A DNA stretch of 17,493 bases, taken from positions 1 through 17,493 of the forward strand of contig JABVXU010000859.1 of NCBI GenBank assembly GCA_013365365.1. Reading direction: 5' to 3'. Position numbers and translations under genes: made by a program. Of the stretch, positions 1 to 9,209 are shown one piece after another (position 1 is the first letter of the stretch; the number at the start of each line of letters is the position of its first letter). The stretch comes from Cruorifilaria tuberocauda. Taxonomy: Eukaryota; Nematoda; Chromadorea; Rhabditida; Onchocercidae. Below the pieces are notes generated by a model. It was not told where the DNA came from. It saw only the letters and a program-made list of their open reading frames with translations, and made no database searches.

Positions 1-345
1 TATCACTATTTCATTCTATTACATTATTATTATTACTAATCATTATCATTATTAATTATCACTACTTCATCACCATTATATATTATTGTTATTATATCAT
101 TATTATTATCATTAATTATTATTTATTGTTACTATAATTATTAATTATTATTATTATCATTGATTATTCTTATCATTATCGTCGTCATTATCATAGTTAT
201 TTTTCTTCTAAGAGAAAGAGATTAGTTTGGATTGCATCTTTTTATATCATCATTATTTTATTACTATTACTATTGTTATTATTATTATGATTACATTTGT
301 AGATAGAATTATGATTATTATTATTATTGTAATTGTAAGATCTTT
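1..345. repeat. TTA/ATT trinucleotide-rich low-complexity tract
   Basis: This stretch is dominated by irregular runs of ATT, TTA, ATC and TCATTA. It is a decayed trinucleotide microsatellite of the kind also seen inside the ARL13 gene at 3631-3770. An open frame at 227-412 encodes mostly Ile, Ile-Met and Phe and is a by-product of the repeat. I see no gene signal here. From 346 to 591 the sequence is ordinary AT-rich DNA with nothing recognisable. Confidence 0.85.
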
Positions 346-591
346 CTTTTTTTCTGTACCGAAAAGGTTGCTCTTTTCTTTTTCACTCTCTTCATTTAAA
401 TTAATTAATTAATTACTTGATTGATTGTATATAGATGTCGAAAATTCGAAAAAAAGTAACATCATTTTTGTTATTTCTACCATCAATTGATTTTAAATAT
501 TAATTAATGTTATTTTTGCTATTAAGCTAGTCAAAAATGTTCTAGCAATTTTCTGGCTTAATTAATGACGAAAAGCAAGCTTAAAATTCAT

Positions 592-1121
592 ACGAATTAG
601 CAAGAAAATTATTGTAAATTAATAAAGTAAAAAAGAAACTTCCCATAAAGACTTGCTTCATCTAATTTATAATATATAATTGCTGAAACAATTACATTAA
701 AAGTTATTGTCTTATGAAATTTGGCGAATAATTTATTGAAACAGCTTTTTGACCTTTACCGAAAAGATATAATTAATCTAATACGGTTTATAAATGCAAC
801 AGGTCATAGGAGCAGCGAAACCGGTCAAAATATATCTGGAAAGGGGTCATCAGCCCTAGGAACCAGAGGACACAAATTTAGCAAAGAAATTTTATAAATT
901 AATGAAGTAAAAAAAAAATTCCATGAAAAGTTGCTTCATCAAATCTTTAATATAATTGCTGAAACAATTATATTAAACGTTATTGGCTTATCAAATTTGG
1001 CGAATAATTTATTGGCACGATTTTTTTTGACTTTTGCTGAAAAGGTTCGAAAAGAGCCTAATAGGTTTATAAATGTAATAAGTCGTAGGAGCAGTGAAAC
1101 AGTCTGGAAAGAGGTTAAGCC
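592..1121. repeat. Diverged tandem duplication, two copies of about 250-265 bp
   Basis: Copy 1 spans about 592-855 and copy 2 about 872-1121, offset by 280 bp. Shared blocks occur in the same order: AATTGCTGAAACAATTA, AATTTGGCGAATAATTTATTG, GGTTTATAAATG and TAGGAGCAG followed by GAAAC. The copies differ by many substitutions and small indels, so the duplication is not recent. Copy 2 holds open frames on both strands (931-1158 and 939-1139). Copy 1 does not keep them open, and neither resembles a known protein, so I treat the unit as non-coding. It could be a fragment of an unrecognised dispersed repeat. Confidence 0.8.
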
Positions 1122-1647
1122 TAAAAGGCCTAAAAACAAAAGAACTGGATCAAGATGAAAATTGACCGATTTAATGCTTAATAAATAAATTTGTTACATA
1201 ATAATACTTACAAATGATTAGATGCTTAATTAAAGTTAAGTATTTGGTAATCTTATTACAGATAATTTCGTTTTCTTCAATCAAGTACTACAAATTATGA
1301 TTAAGACATTCGGAGTAATTTAGTAAATTACTTCAAAACATTGTTTAACGACAATTATACTTTCATGATAATAGAAAAGCTCTGCTTGAACATTTTGATC
1401 GATCAATTCGATGATCCAGTCAATCAGTAAAACCGAAATTTACTAACAATCTATAAAATTAAAAAGCTAAAAAAACTCTGTAAAAAACATTAAACTTAAA
1501 AAAAATATCGCAGAACTTTGAAAATCTCAAATCTAAATTTAGAGTCATAGATAAAACTCAATACTCAATGAAAAGTAAATGATATGAATCGATTACTTCG
1601 AAAGTAAAATGCAAAAATATCTGAATAGCTGAATTTAACCTCGAAAT

Positions 1648-1701
1648 CCTAAAAAAAAAACCTAAAAAACCTAAAATAACCTAAAGAAAAACCTAAAAAA
1701 A
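1648..1701. repeat. Short (CCTAAAA)n-type tandem array
   Basis: About five consecutive units begin with CCTAAA and are separated by A-rich spacers of variable length. The reverse strand reads as TTTAGG repeated with T tracts. It resembles degenerate telomere-type sequence, but nematode telomeres are TTAGGC and the units are irregular, so a simple minisatellite is more likely. The surrounding 1122-1795 region shows nothing else recognisable. Confidence 0.6.
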
Positions 1702-1795
1702 CAATATCATGAAAAATAAAGTATATTTTTTCCGTAATAATAAATGATCGATAATATCTGATAAAGCCTTCTTCTGATAAATTACTTCTGATATG

Positions 1796-1930
1796 AGGTA
1801 TTTAACTGCACGCTTATCTGCCATACTTATCTAGCCTTACCTAGGCTTCTGCGTCATTTTGCTTACCTGATAATAATGACCGGCGGATAAGGTAAGGTAG
1901 ATAAATTAGTTAAAAGCGCATGCGATACCT
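1796..1930. repeat. Imperfect inverted repeat of about 135 bp
   Basis: The left arm (about 1796-1841) starts AGGTAT and ends TTATCTAGCCTTACC. The right arm (about 1891-1930) starts GGTAAGGTAGATAA and ends ATACCT. The arms pair outside-in as AGGTAT/ATACCT, TTAACT/AGTTAA and TTATCTA-CCTTACC/GGTAAGG-TAGATAA, with mismatched stretches between. The centre (1842-1890) is the least AT-rich part of the upstream region. It could be a small non-autonomous DNA element or a hairpin. No target-site duplication was established. Nothing is recognisable from 1931 to 2085. Confidence 0.55.
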
Positions 1931-2090
1931 TTGATAGCGTTGCTATGACGATCAATTTTGGTTATTTGTTGATGCTTTTTCCGTAATTTCTCATTCTATG
2001 AGTAATTTAAATTAAACGAAATAAATTTTTGTTTAACTTAACTGAAAATTATCATTATCATTTTGAACTGATTAATTAATTAATTAGTGT

Positions 2091-3657
2091 ATGGGCAATT
2101 GTGTTGGTGGATTTAAGCATAGGAGAAAGTTACAACATCGTAAAAAAATTCGGTAATTATTTTTATCATTATCATTATTGTTTTTAATCATTTTTATATT
2201 TTTGATTACTTTTTATCATATCATTTTTATCATTTTTATTATATATTTTTATCATTTTCTGCTCTCTTTATTAAAGCATAATTGAATTTAAAGTTTTAGC
2301 TTAAAAATTCGTTTTTTGGTAAATGTTAAAGGAAAAAATGTTAAATTTCTTTCTTATCAGTATATATTAGTTTAAGTAATTTAAGTATTACTATTAGTTT
2401 AAATTTAATTTAAATTTATTAATTTCATTGAATTTGAATAAATTTAGGAAAATACGAATTTGTATTTTGGGTATTGATGGTGCAGGGAAATCAACTGCTA
2501 TATGTGCATTAGCTTCAGGTAATTTTATTTTATTTTCTATCTTTTCTATTTTTATTTTAAAAGTATGATATACAGTATGATATATTGATATACGGTATGA
2601 TAACAATACGATATATTGCTATACGGTATGATAACAGTATGATATATGATAAGTGTGATGGATTAAAATTTTTTTATTAAAATATTTTGCCAACGAGTGG
2701 TTTCTGATAGTAACAAATATAATTTTGTTAAAACCATAGTGATAATTGGATAATGTTAAAACTATATTAATTATCGAAAGTAATTTTGATTGCATAACTT
2801 TAAATCATTGAAATATAATAGTGATATAATAAATACAAGTATGATGATAAATATGAAAAGTTGAATTGATATTGAAATTATCATTGATAGGTGAAATAAA
2901 TGATATTTTGCCAACGAATGGTTTCTCTCTGCAAGAATTTAAATATCGAAAAGCTGAAATTATTGCATATGATTTGGGTGGTGATGAACGGATACGTTCA
3001 ATATGGAAAAATTATTATCCTGAGGTATGCATACCTGTTCAGGAAATTATCAGGAATTTCAGGCTATTATCATCATTTCTTCTTATTCTTTATTAATTTT
3101 TTTTTTCATTCAAAACTGCGAAAAAAAAATAATAACTTTAAGATTGTTAAATTACTTTAATGACATTTGTCCTATAGGAAATTGAATAAAATTGAATTCG
3201 AATTCCGAATCAGAATTTGGTAATGAATTTAATTTTTAGGTATTTGGCGTAATTTATGTAATTGATGGAAGTGAAAGCGATCGCATCGAGGAAAGTGGTC
3301 GATTGCTGAATGAAGTAATTAGTGATAAGGATTTGAGTAACAAACCATTTTTGATAATTATAAATAAGAAAGATCGAGGAAGATCTATCGATGAGATTCA
3401 GCTAAGCGATCGATTCAATCTACATAATTTTGCAAATCGTTATCAAACAAAAATCCGTGTGGTAAGTTGATTTTATTTATAATACTGTAAATTGTAGTCC
3501 ACTGTATTTTTAAAATATTTCATGACAAAATTTCAATTACTTTAAGACACCGTAACTAATTTTGAAAGAAAAATATTAATCGGGAGAAAATTCATTAAAA
3601 AAAATTAGGTTATCATTGCTAATATTACCTTTATTATTATTATTGTTATTATCATTG

Positions 3658-3693
<36 letters not shown>

Positions 3694-5298
3694 TAATTAT
3701 TATTACTATTATTAATTATTATTATTGTTATTATTATTTATTATTATTATTATTATCATTGCTGTTATCGTAAATGAATGTTAAGATGTTATTGGATGAT
3801 TCTATATTATCTATTATTATAAAAACTTTATGATACTATAACACAAAAGATGACAATTACTTGTTATTGTGATAACTTTAAGTAAAAGTTAAGAGATTAT
3901 TTCAGTAAAACTATTATTATTAATTATTGATTAAGGAAATTTGTCAATCAAATATGGGTAGTGGAAGAACGATGGATGGAGCACTAAGAGATGGTTTTGA
4001 ATGGTTATTAGAACAAATTTACTGCAATTATGATGAATTAGAGAAACGAGTAAATGAAGCACTGGAAGAGCTTAAACGTCGACAAAATGAGGAACGAATA
4101 AGAAGACAACATCATTTTGCTAGTACAATTAGCAGGTAGATATCTTTTCCATCGATTATCTAATAGATTTAATTTAAAGTAAGTTTAACTAAGATTAAGT
4201 TTTAATTGGATTTATCCAAAAGAAATAATGCTATTTAAATAATTTTTTTTTCTCACCTATTCAAAGTAAAATTTGAGAAGGTAGAAAAATTTTATTTGAA
4301 CTGTTTGAGCTAAATATTTATCTGAAATGCTTCAGATCGTATGAAATTTATCTGAAGCTTCAAAAAAAAAAAAAATTTGAAATTATTTGTTAAAGGTCAA
4401 CCAAATGGAAAAGCTGCTTGCTATGTTACAAGATATTTTCCAGTTCATCCACTTCTGAGGAGCAAATAAATGATACAGGTACAAAAGTACCGGTAGTAGC
4501 TAAACCAAATGCAGATGATATGAAAGGAATAAATGAAAATGCGTTCATTAATCATTCAACGGTTACGTCACATCGAAATACAAACACCAATCAAATTATC
4601 AATGACGATAAAGGAAGTGAACGAAAAAGAGTAAATTCTTTTTTTTTTTTTTTTCTGGAAACTGATAAGAAAACTTTCTGATCTATTTCACTGTTAAATT
4701 TTAAAAATAATGAATGAAAATAATTCAAAATGTTAATTATTATTTAACTATGCTAATTTTTTAAAGTTTGTTACTTTCATAAGCATAATTAATTTTATAG
4801 CATCTACGAAATACGATTAGTCCAACGAATGAATTACCTTTTCCATCTATTGATTCAACAAAAATGAAATATCCGCAAATATTTGAAGTAAAAAAATTAC
4901 TGCGAAGACGTCAAGAAAAAAAAACAGCAAGCGTACAGACGGATGGAATATTCGATGTGAATGGTATCACTTATACTGATAAGAAAATAATTTATCATAT
5001 TTAAGTTTTAGTTTTTTTTTTCGAACTTTTAAGATTATTCCGGATTTCTCTGCTTTCTGGAATTTTACTCAAACGATAATGGTATATGATTTCCACAGTT
5101 TCTTGTTCCAAATTTTATTTAATATTATTTTCAAGTTTCCAATGTAAATCAATGATGCTTTATAATCTTTCAGGAGACTTACAATCACAACCAACATCTA
5201 AACCTACTCGTATTACTCAGCTTGTGCCGTTGACAGTTATACCAAAGGAACGACCAAAGCGGCCTATTCGACCGCTTCGCAGGACCGACTCAATTTAG
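2091..5298 (+). CDS. arl-13: ADP-ribosylation factor-like protein 13 (ARL13-family ciliary GTPase), eight exons
   Basis: Exons: 2091-2152, 2448-2518, 2891-3024, 3240-3461, 3936-4135, 4396-4630, 4801-4963 and 5174-5298. The joined frame is 1212 bp, giving 403 residues; human ARL13B has 428. ARL13 is a membrane-bound small GTPase of cilia that acts in ciliary membrane-protein traffic and as an activator of ARL3. Visible features are the N-terminus MGNC (a myristoylation/palmitoylation-type signal), P-loop GIDGAGKS at about residues 29-36, the switch I sequence PTNGF near 52-56, DLGGD followed by ERIRSIWKNYY at 72-86 (human: DLGGG, IRIRGIWKNYY) and NKKD at 131-134. A helical, charged coiled-coil-like stretch follows at about 185-230. 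The C-terminal half is divergent and ends in a Pro/Arg-rich tail with TVIP at 383-386, which may stand for the RVxP-type ciliary signal. Exons 5 and 6 use AAG acceptors instead of CAG or TAG. An unspliced read past 4963 would stop after 13 further codons. The family call is firm; exons 6 and 7 are the least certain. Confidence 0.88.
2562..2653. repeat. Minisatellite inside ARL13 intron 2
   Basis: Units of about 32 bp contain GATATATTG, TATACGGTATGATAACA and AGTATGATATA. There are two full copies (about 2574-2605 and 2606-2637) and partial copies on both sides. The repeat lies wholly in the intron after the P-loop exon and breaks no coding sequence. Confidence 0.65.
2682..2705 (+). pseudogene. 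Fragmentary copy of the ARL13 switch I exon within the preceding intron
   Basis: These 24 bases match 2903-2926 of exon 3 with one difference (G for A at the tenth base from the right end). They encode the ILPT-GF part of switch I. In the intron copy the same frame hits TGA directly after the Phe codon, and no splice acceptor lies next to it. It is therefore a broken exon fragment, probably from a small local duplication 221 bp upstream of the real exon. Confidence 0.55.
3631..3770. repeat. TTA/ATT microsatellite in ARL13 intron 4
   Basis: A nearly continuous run of ATT/TTA triplets with occasional G, C or A interruptions fills the middle of the 474 bp intron between exons 4 and 5. It is likely to vary in length between individuals. 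No coding role. Confidence 0.85.
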
Positions 5299-5795
5299 AT
5301 TCACTGCATCTAAGAAATTCCGTGCCTTAATGTTTGAAATGAACAAATGCTTTGTCTTAACAAAATATTTCATTCAGAGACATTTACCAAACCAAAATAG
5401 GGATAAGATGTTAAATTATATGTTATAATTAGATGTTAAACCGGACGAAATTCAAAATTGCCTTCAGAGGCAATTTCACAAAAATTCACAAAAGAGGACA
5501 ACTGCTCATTTAAAGCACTGAACTTTTTATAACGGAAAACATCAGTACCAACTAGCAATTCTCTGAATTAAGACTCCATATTAGTCCAGTGGAAACCAAA
5601 TATAATTTAATTCTTTATCCTTAAATTTACGACATTTCTTAAGAAGTAAATTTTAACTACGTGCCACGTCCAAATGCCTCTAAATATAGCTACCTTGTAT
5701 ATTAAGCCATTTCTCCTGAAATTTCATTCTTGATTTTCTGATATTTGTGCCTTAGAACTATAGGTTCTGTTTTCAAATCATACTTGTATAAAACT

Positions 5796-5801
5796 AATAA
5801 A
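5796..5801 (+). terminator. Candidate poly(A) signal of the ARL13 gene
   Basis: AATAAA lies about 500 bases after the ARL13 stop codon and about 70 bases before the 3' end of the convergent P1 coding region. It is the only canonical signal I noticed between the two genes on this strand. The region 5299-5873 otherwise holds only 3' untranslated sequence of the two converging genes. An earlier non-canonical signal cannot be excluded. Confidence 0.45.
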
Positions 5802-5873
5802 GTGAAAAACAGAAAAATCTGTTCAATAGGAACAGCAACGATATATGCATACAATCAAGTTTTATGAGGTTAT

Positions 5874-6465
5874 TTAATCGAAAAGACCAAAACCCATATC
5901 ATCATCTGATTCCTCTTTCGGCTCTTCCTTCTTCTTATCTTCCTTTGTTTCCACTGCTGCTGCTGCTGCGGGCGCTGCTGCCGCTTCCGCAGGAGCCGCT
6001 GCTCCTGCTGCTGCACCACCACCACCACCAACACTTGAACTGATGTTAGTTATCAGCGACTGAAAAGGTCATAGTGCACACAGTGATAAAGAAAACTAGC
6101 AAACTGTAAAGGAATAAATCTTGAATCTCTGTTTCATTAAAAAAAACTAATTCAACCCCGCAATTCTCTCTTCCTAACCTTCTATCATGGAAAGAGACGA
6201 AATTTTTCATTAAAAATTAGCGATTTCCACTAAAAATTAAAACTTAAAAGCTTAGTAGCGATAGTAAAGAGCAAACTATCGAACTGTCAATATATACCTT
6301 GATATCAACTCCCTCCAAAGCTTTAGCAAACAATCCTGGCCAGAATGGTTCCACATCAACATGTGCAGCCTTCAAGATAGTTGAAATCTTATCACCTGTG
6401 ATTGCAACTTCATCGTCTTGCAAAATGAGTGCCGCATAAACGCATGCCATCTCCTGGTTAGTCAT
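5874..6465 (-). CDS. rla-1: Large ribosomal subunit acidic stalk protein P1, two exons
   Basis: Exon 1 is 6298-6465 and exon 2 is 5874-6059, encoding 117 residues, close to the family's usual 110-115. P1 pairs with P2 on P0 to form the lateral stalk of the large ribosomal subunit, which recruits and stimulates the elongation-factor GTPases. The N-terminal alpha-helical dimerisation domain contains the hallmark [13 protein letters not shown] (about residues 38-50). A flexible hinge of five Gly followed by Ala/Pro-rich sequence occupies about 67-92. A Lys/Glu-rich segment then leads to the invariant acidic end [12 protein letters not shown]. The intron is phase 0 with GT and TTTTCAG ends, read on the minus strand. 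The gene lies 466 bases downstream of L27a in the same direction, which permits an operon. On this strand a CATAAA variant at 5861-5866 is a possible poly(A) signal. The gene converges with ARL13. Confidence 0.96.
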
Positions 6466-6931
6466 CTTTCCTCTTTACCAAGTGCACGTCGCTATTAAGC
6501 CTTAGCTCTATTTGAGAACAATGCACTTTGTCTGCAGTGATATTTATAAAACATCTTCAAATCGATAATCTATCTGCGTTTCATTAAAATTCCGAGAATT
6601 AAGAAAAAGCACAGCTGTTAAACCTACCATATGGAAGACTTATTCTTACAACAATGAATTTTCGCAGTATCTGGTCATATAATAAAAGCTATTCGAATCA
6701 TTTTTGCAGCAATAATTGACCAGATCACGGGATCCGTATTTCAAACGTTAATTTAAGAATAAAGTGCAAATATTTAAAGTTATTTCACCTACCAAGTTAC
6801 ACATATAATTAAACATGATCAATAAAACTTCAAGTCGAATAGACGACCAATTCTCACAACCACTTTAAAATCATAACACTTTAATATCATGGAAATAATA
6901 ACAAATACAGAAAGAATAGGCATGAAAGTTC
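6466..6931 (-). other. Intercistronic region between L27a and P1
   Basis: These 466 bases separate two same-strand ribosomal protein genes. An ATTAAA signal on the minus strand (6880-6885) lies about 50 bases after the L27a stop and could direct its 3' end. I found no strong TTTCAG-type acceptor immediately before the P1 start codon, so the P1 mRNA 5' end is unresolved. No RNA gene was recognised. Confidence 0.5.
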
Positions 6932-7785
6932 TCAAGCAACCAATACACAAGCACCACCCACAGCTTTAATTTTCTGCTCCGCTGAGTGTGAGAAATATTT
7001 CGCTTTCACTATAACCGGCTGCTTCGGTAGAAGACCTTTGCCAAGAACTTTGAAATAACCAGCTCGGACAACATCGATTACCGGTGCCTTATCTTTCCTA
7101 TCCGCATAAGCTTTTCGCAAATTTTCCGATACTAATGACCACAGCTTATCAACGTTTACTGTCGGACAATAAAGCCGGTTGCGTCTCAAATGGTAATTTC
7201 GCATGCCAACCTAGAATTATTTAATATTTCCCAAACGTTCAAATACATTTAAAAAAATCACTTCTTATAGGTAATCTATATTATCTTCTCTCAGTTATGA
7301 GTCTCACATATTTCCATATATATTATACTTCACGTACAATTCACTCAAGAACTAGTTATGTCTTAGCTATTAAATATTTCTAATAAAGTAGAACAAAGCC
7401 TATTGAATACAGAAGTGTGCGTGCCACTAGAACAGAAACTGCCTAAGATATTATATTATTTCAGATAGATCTTACGATTAAACGAGATAAAGGAAGTACA
7501 ACTGGAAAGAAAATAATATTCTAATATAGTTTTGATTTCGAACGCCAAATGGTAACGCAATCTCAAAAACATGACAAGAGATAGTAAAATATTCTCCATA
7601 AAAATAAGCAATTGTGAAACCTTTCCAAAATAACCCGGATGGTACTTGTCGAAGTTAATACGGTGATGGTGTTGGCCACCAGCATTACCTCTACCACCTG
7701 GATGCTTGCGATGTTTTCCGACACGTCCGTGTCCATGTGATACATGACCTCTTAGTTTCCTAGTCTTCTTCTTCGATGTAGCCAT
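6932..7785 (-). CDS. rpl-27a: Large ribosomal subunit protein L27a (uL15), two exons
   Basis: Exon 1 is 7621-7785 and exon 2 is 6932-7210, encoding 147 residues (human L27a has 148). The protein is a structural component of the cytosolic large ribosomal subunit and belongs to the uL15 family. The basic N-terminus carries [14 protein letters not shown] and then [14 protein letters not shown], the extended loop that threads into rRNA. HHH at residues 39-41 includes the position (His39) that is hydroxylated in human L27a. Exon 2 carries [13 protein letters not shown] and ends [13 protein letters not shown], typical of the family. The single phase-0 intron (7211-7620) has GT and TTCTAG ends, and the join gives FGK-VGMR as expected. 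The 7-base leader after a TTTTTGTAG acceptor suggests trans-splicing. The gene is divergent from prohibitin. Confidence 0.97.
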
Positions 7786-7794
7786 TCCAGTTCT
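7786..7794 (-). promoter_or_regulatory. Candidate spliced-leader acceptor of the L27a mRNA
   Basis: On the minus strand the sequence reads TTTATTTTTGTAG, then AACTGGA, then the ATG. The AG at 7794-7793 would leave a 7-base leader. A pyrimidine-rich acceptor this close to the start, with no upstream exon in view, is the usual sign of spliced-leader addition in nematodes. It could instead be the acceptor of a 5' UTR intron. Confidence 0.55.
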
Positions 7795-7902
7795 ACAAAA
7801 ATAAACAAACTATCTAAGAACCGATTGGGATTCCTTACGGAATTACTTAAAACTCTGCCAATAGTTTTATTAATTATCAACAAGCACAAAAGAGTAAAGA
7901 GC

Positions 7903-7979
7903 AGAGTTACATGGCGTTTAATTATCAGGTTCACGTGCAATAGTACCAGAGTTACATGGCGTTCAATCATTAGTTCACG
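7903..7979. repeat. Two-copy promoter-proximal repeat upstream of L27a
   Basis: Copy 1 (7903-7935) and copy 2 (7948-7979) share AGAGTTACATGGCGTT, then a slightly varied stretch and (G)TTCACG. Their starts are 45 bp apart. They lie 110-190 bases upstream of the L27a acceptor. The core ATGGCG resembles the consensus of YY1/Pho-type factors, but any binding is inference. Confidence 0.6.
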
Positions 7980-8886
7980 CAAAGTAATGTTAGAACACAA
8001 TATGGCAAAGACAATAGGTCAATTGCCACGCCCCGACGTAATGCCTCGACTTATAGTTATGCTATAACCTTTAACCACTACACTGCCTAATTTAACGTCC
8101 CAAAAACCAAATTATCAAAATGTTCCAAACTGGAACGATATGAAAATGAAATCCCTGGCTTGGAAGTAATACCTTAGATACTTTCACGTATTTTCAAGTC
8201 ATCTATTCATGGCGAAATAAGCATTTGGATTAATTCCTTTGTTTTAAATTTCACCAATTCATTTGTTTTAAATGCTTATTGATAGCATGTACAGTTATTT
8301 CAGTTGATATTAAAATTATTTTTAGTATGTCTATAAATGATCTCATAAAGTTCAAGATGGAATTAAGCGGGGTTCTTATAATAACGATTGTTATTTGCAT
8401 TGGCTTTCAAGGAAGGTTCACATACATATGGCGTTAATATCAACCGTGGATATTTTTTAACGTGAAGAGATTGAATTTTTTGCGAAGATTAATTTACCTC
8501 TTCTATCCAATGACTTTTTCTTAAGAAAGTAATGTTGGTTACGCGAAATGAGGGCGGATCTCTGGGTCGTGCGTTTATAACTGTAACTGTCAAAAGTTTT
8601 TGTTTTAGTTTGCGTTTGCTTTGTAGGTTCTTTTTGCGAAATTATTGGAGAATTATTTTCGATGTTGTTCAATTTCTCTTTGTGAAAATTTTTGAATACG
8701 ACTTTGGTTTTTTTTTTTACTCTTAGGTCTTTATTTTTACTGTAGTTTTCTCTTTATTCCATTCAGGAAGTCCGCTACTTTTGAGTCGTTTTATTTATGT
8801 GGCCATTCAAGTTACCTTAATTCAGGAAACCTGTAAAGTTTCGGTGAGATATCTGGTAGTTCGATTGGGAGTTTAAGATAGGATAT

Positions 8887-8908
8887 AATGCTGTATAAAA
8901 ATAGCATT
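8887..8908 (+). promoter_or_regulatory. TATA-like element inside a small palindrome
   Basis: TATAAAAATA (8894-8903) is flanked by AATGCT and its reverse complement AGCATT. It lies about 310 bases upstream of the prohibitin start codon. It could be a core promoter of the plus-strand pair, but AT-rich DNA gives such matches by chance. Confidence 0.25.
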
Positions 8909-9180
8909 ATTATAGAACACAATGTGCACACAACGAAATCATTTTTTTTGTCTGATAATATTTTTTAACTTAGTTGTTGTTTTTCGATTTATTAGTTTAT
9001 GTGATATTAAAGAAAGAAGAGAATTCCTGTTATGTGTTTTGCTTTATTTCATGAGTTATCTTCTGTGCTATTGCTAAAAGCAGCAGGAGTTATAATTTTC
9101 CCTTTTTAACCGACTTAAATCTTTCCGAATGAACCAAATATTTGCGCTATTACAGTAACCACAATTTTTGTTAATAATAG

Positions 9181-9192
9181 TTTTTATTATAG
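9181..9192 (+). promoter_or_regulatory. Candidate trans-splice or 5' UTR acceptor of prohibitin
   Basis: TTTTTATTATAG ends 17 bases before the prohibitin ATG, leaving a short purine-rich leader. The position fits spliced-leader addition in nematodes. A conventional intron in a longer leader is the alternative. Confidence 0.45.
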
Positions 9193-9209
9193 ATAGGGAA
9201 AAAAGTGAA

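Larger units (their letters stand above)
7793..9209. promoter_or_regulatory. Shared upstream region of two divergent gene pairs
   Basis: This 1.4 kb region separates L27a (left, minus strand) from prohibitin (right, plus strand) and should hold the promoters of both. It contains a 45-bp imperfect repeat at 7903-7979, scattered ATGGC(G) motifs near 7911, 7955, 8003, 8209 and 8429, and a TATA-like sequence at 8894-8903. A short frame at 8327-8437 follows TTTTAG and starts with Met, but has no recognised relative. The open frames near 8532-8726 show no family motif. No RNA gene was recognised. Confidence 0.6.

Noticed and set aside
227..412. Open frame of 61 codons rich in Ile
   Set aside because: It arises from the ATT/TTA microsatellite and has no protein-like composition.
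931..1158. Overlapping open frames on both strands in the upstream region
   Set aside because: They lie in copy 2 of a non-coding duplication; copy 1 does not keep either frame open and neither matches a known family.
7456..7620. Continuation of the L27a first-exon frame past residue 55
   Set aside because: This is intron read-through. The GT at 7620-7619 and the acceptor before 7210 restore the family sequence across the join.
7752..8067. Open frames on both strands over the L27a promoter
   Set aside because: They overlap the 45-bp repeat and contain no recognisable motif.
8532..8726. Plus-strand 64-codon frame rich in Phe
   Set aside because: It has no splice context, no family motif and a low-complexity end; probably chance.
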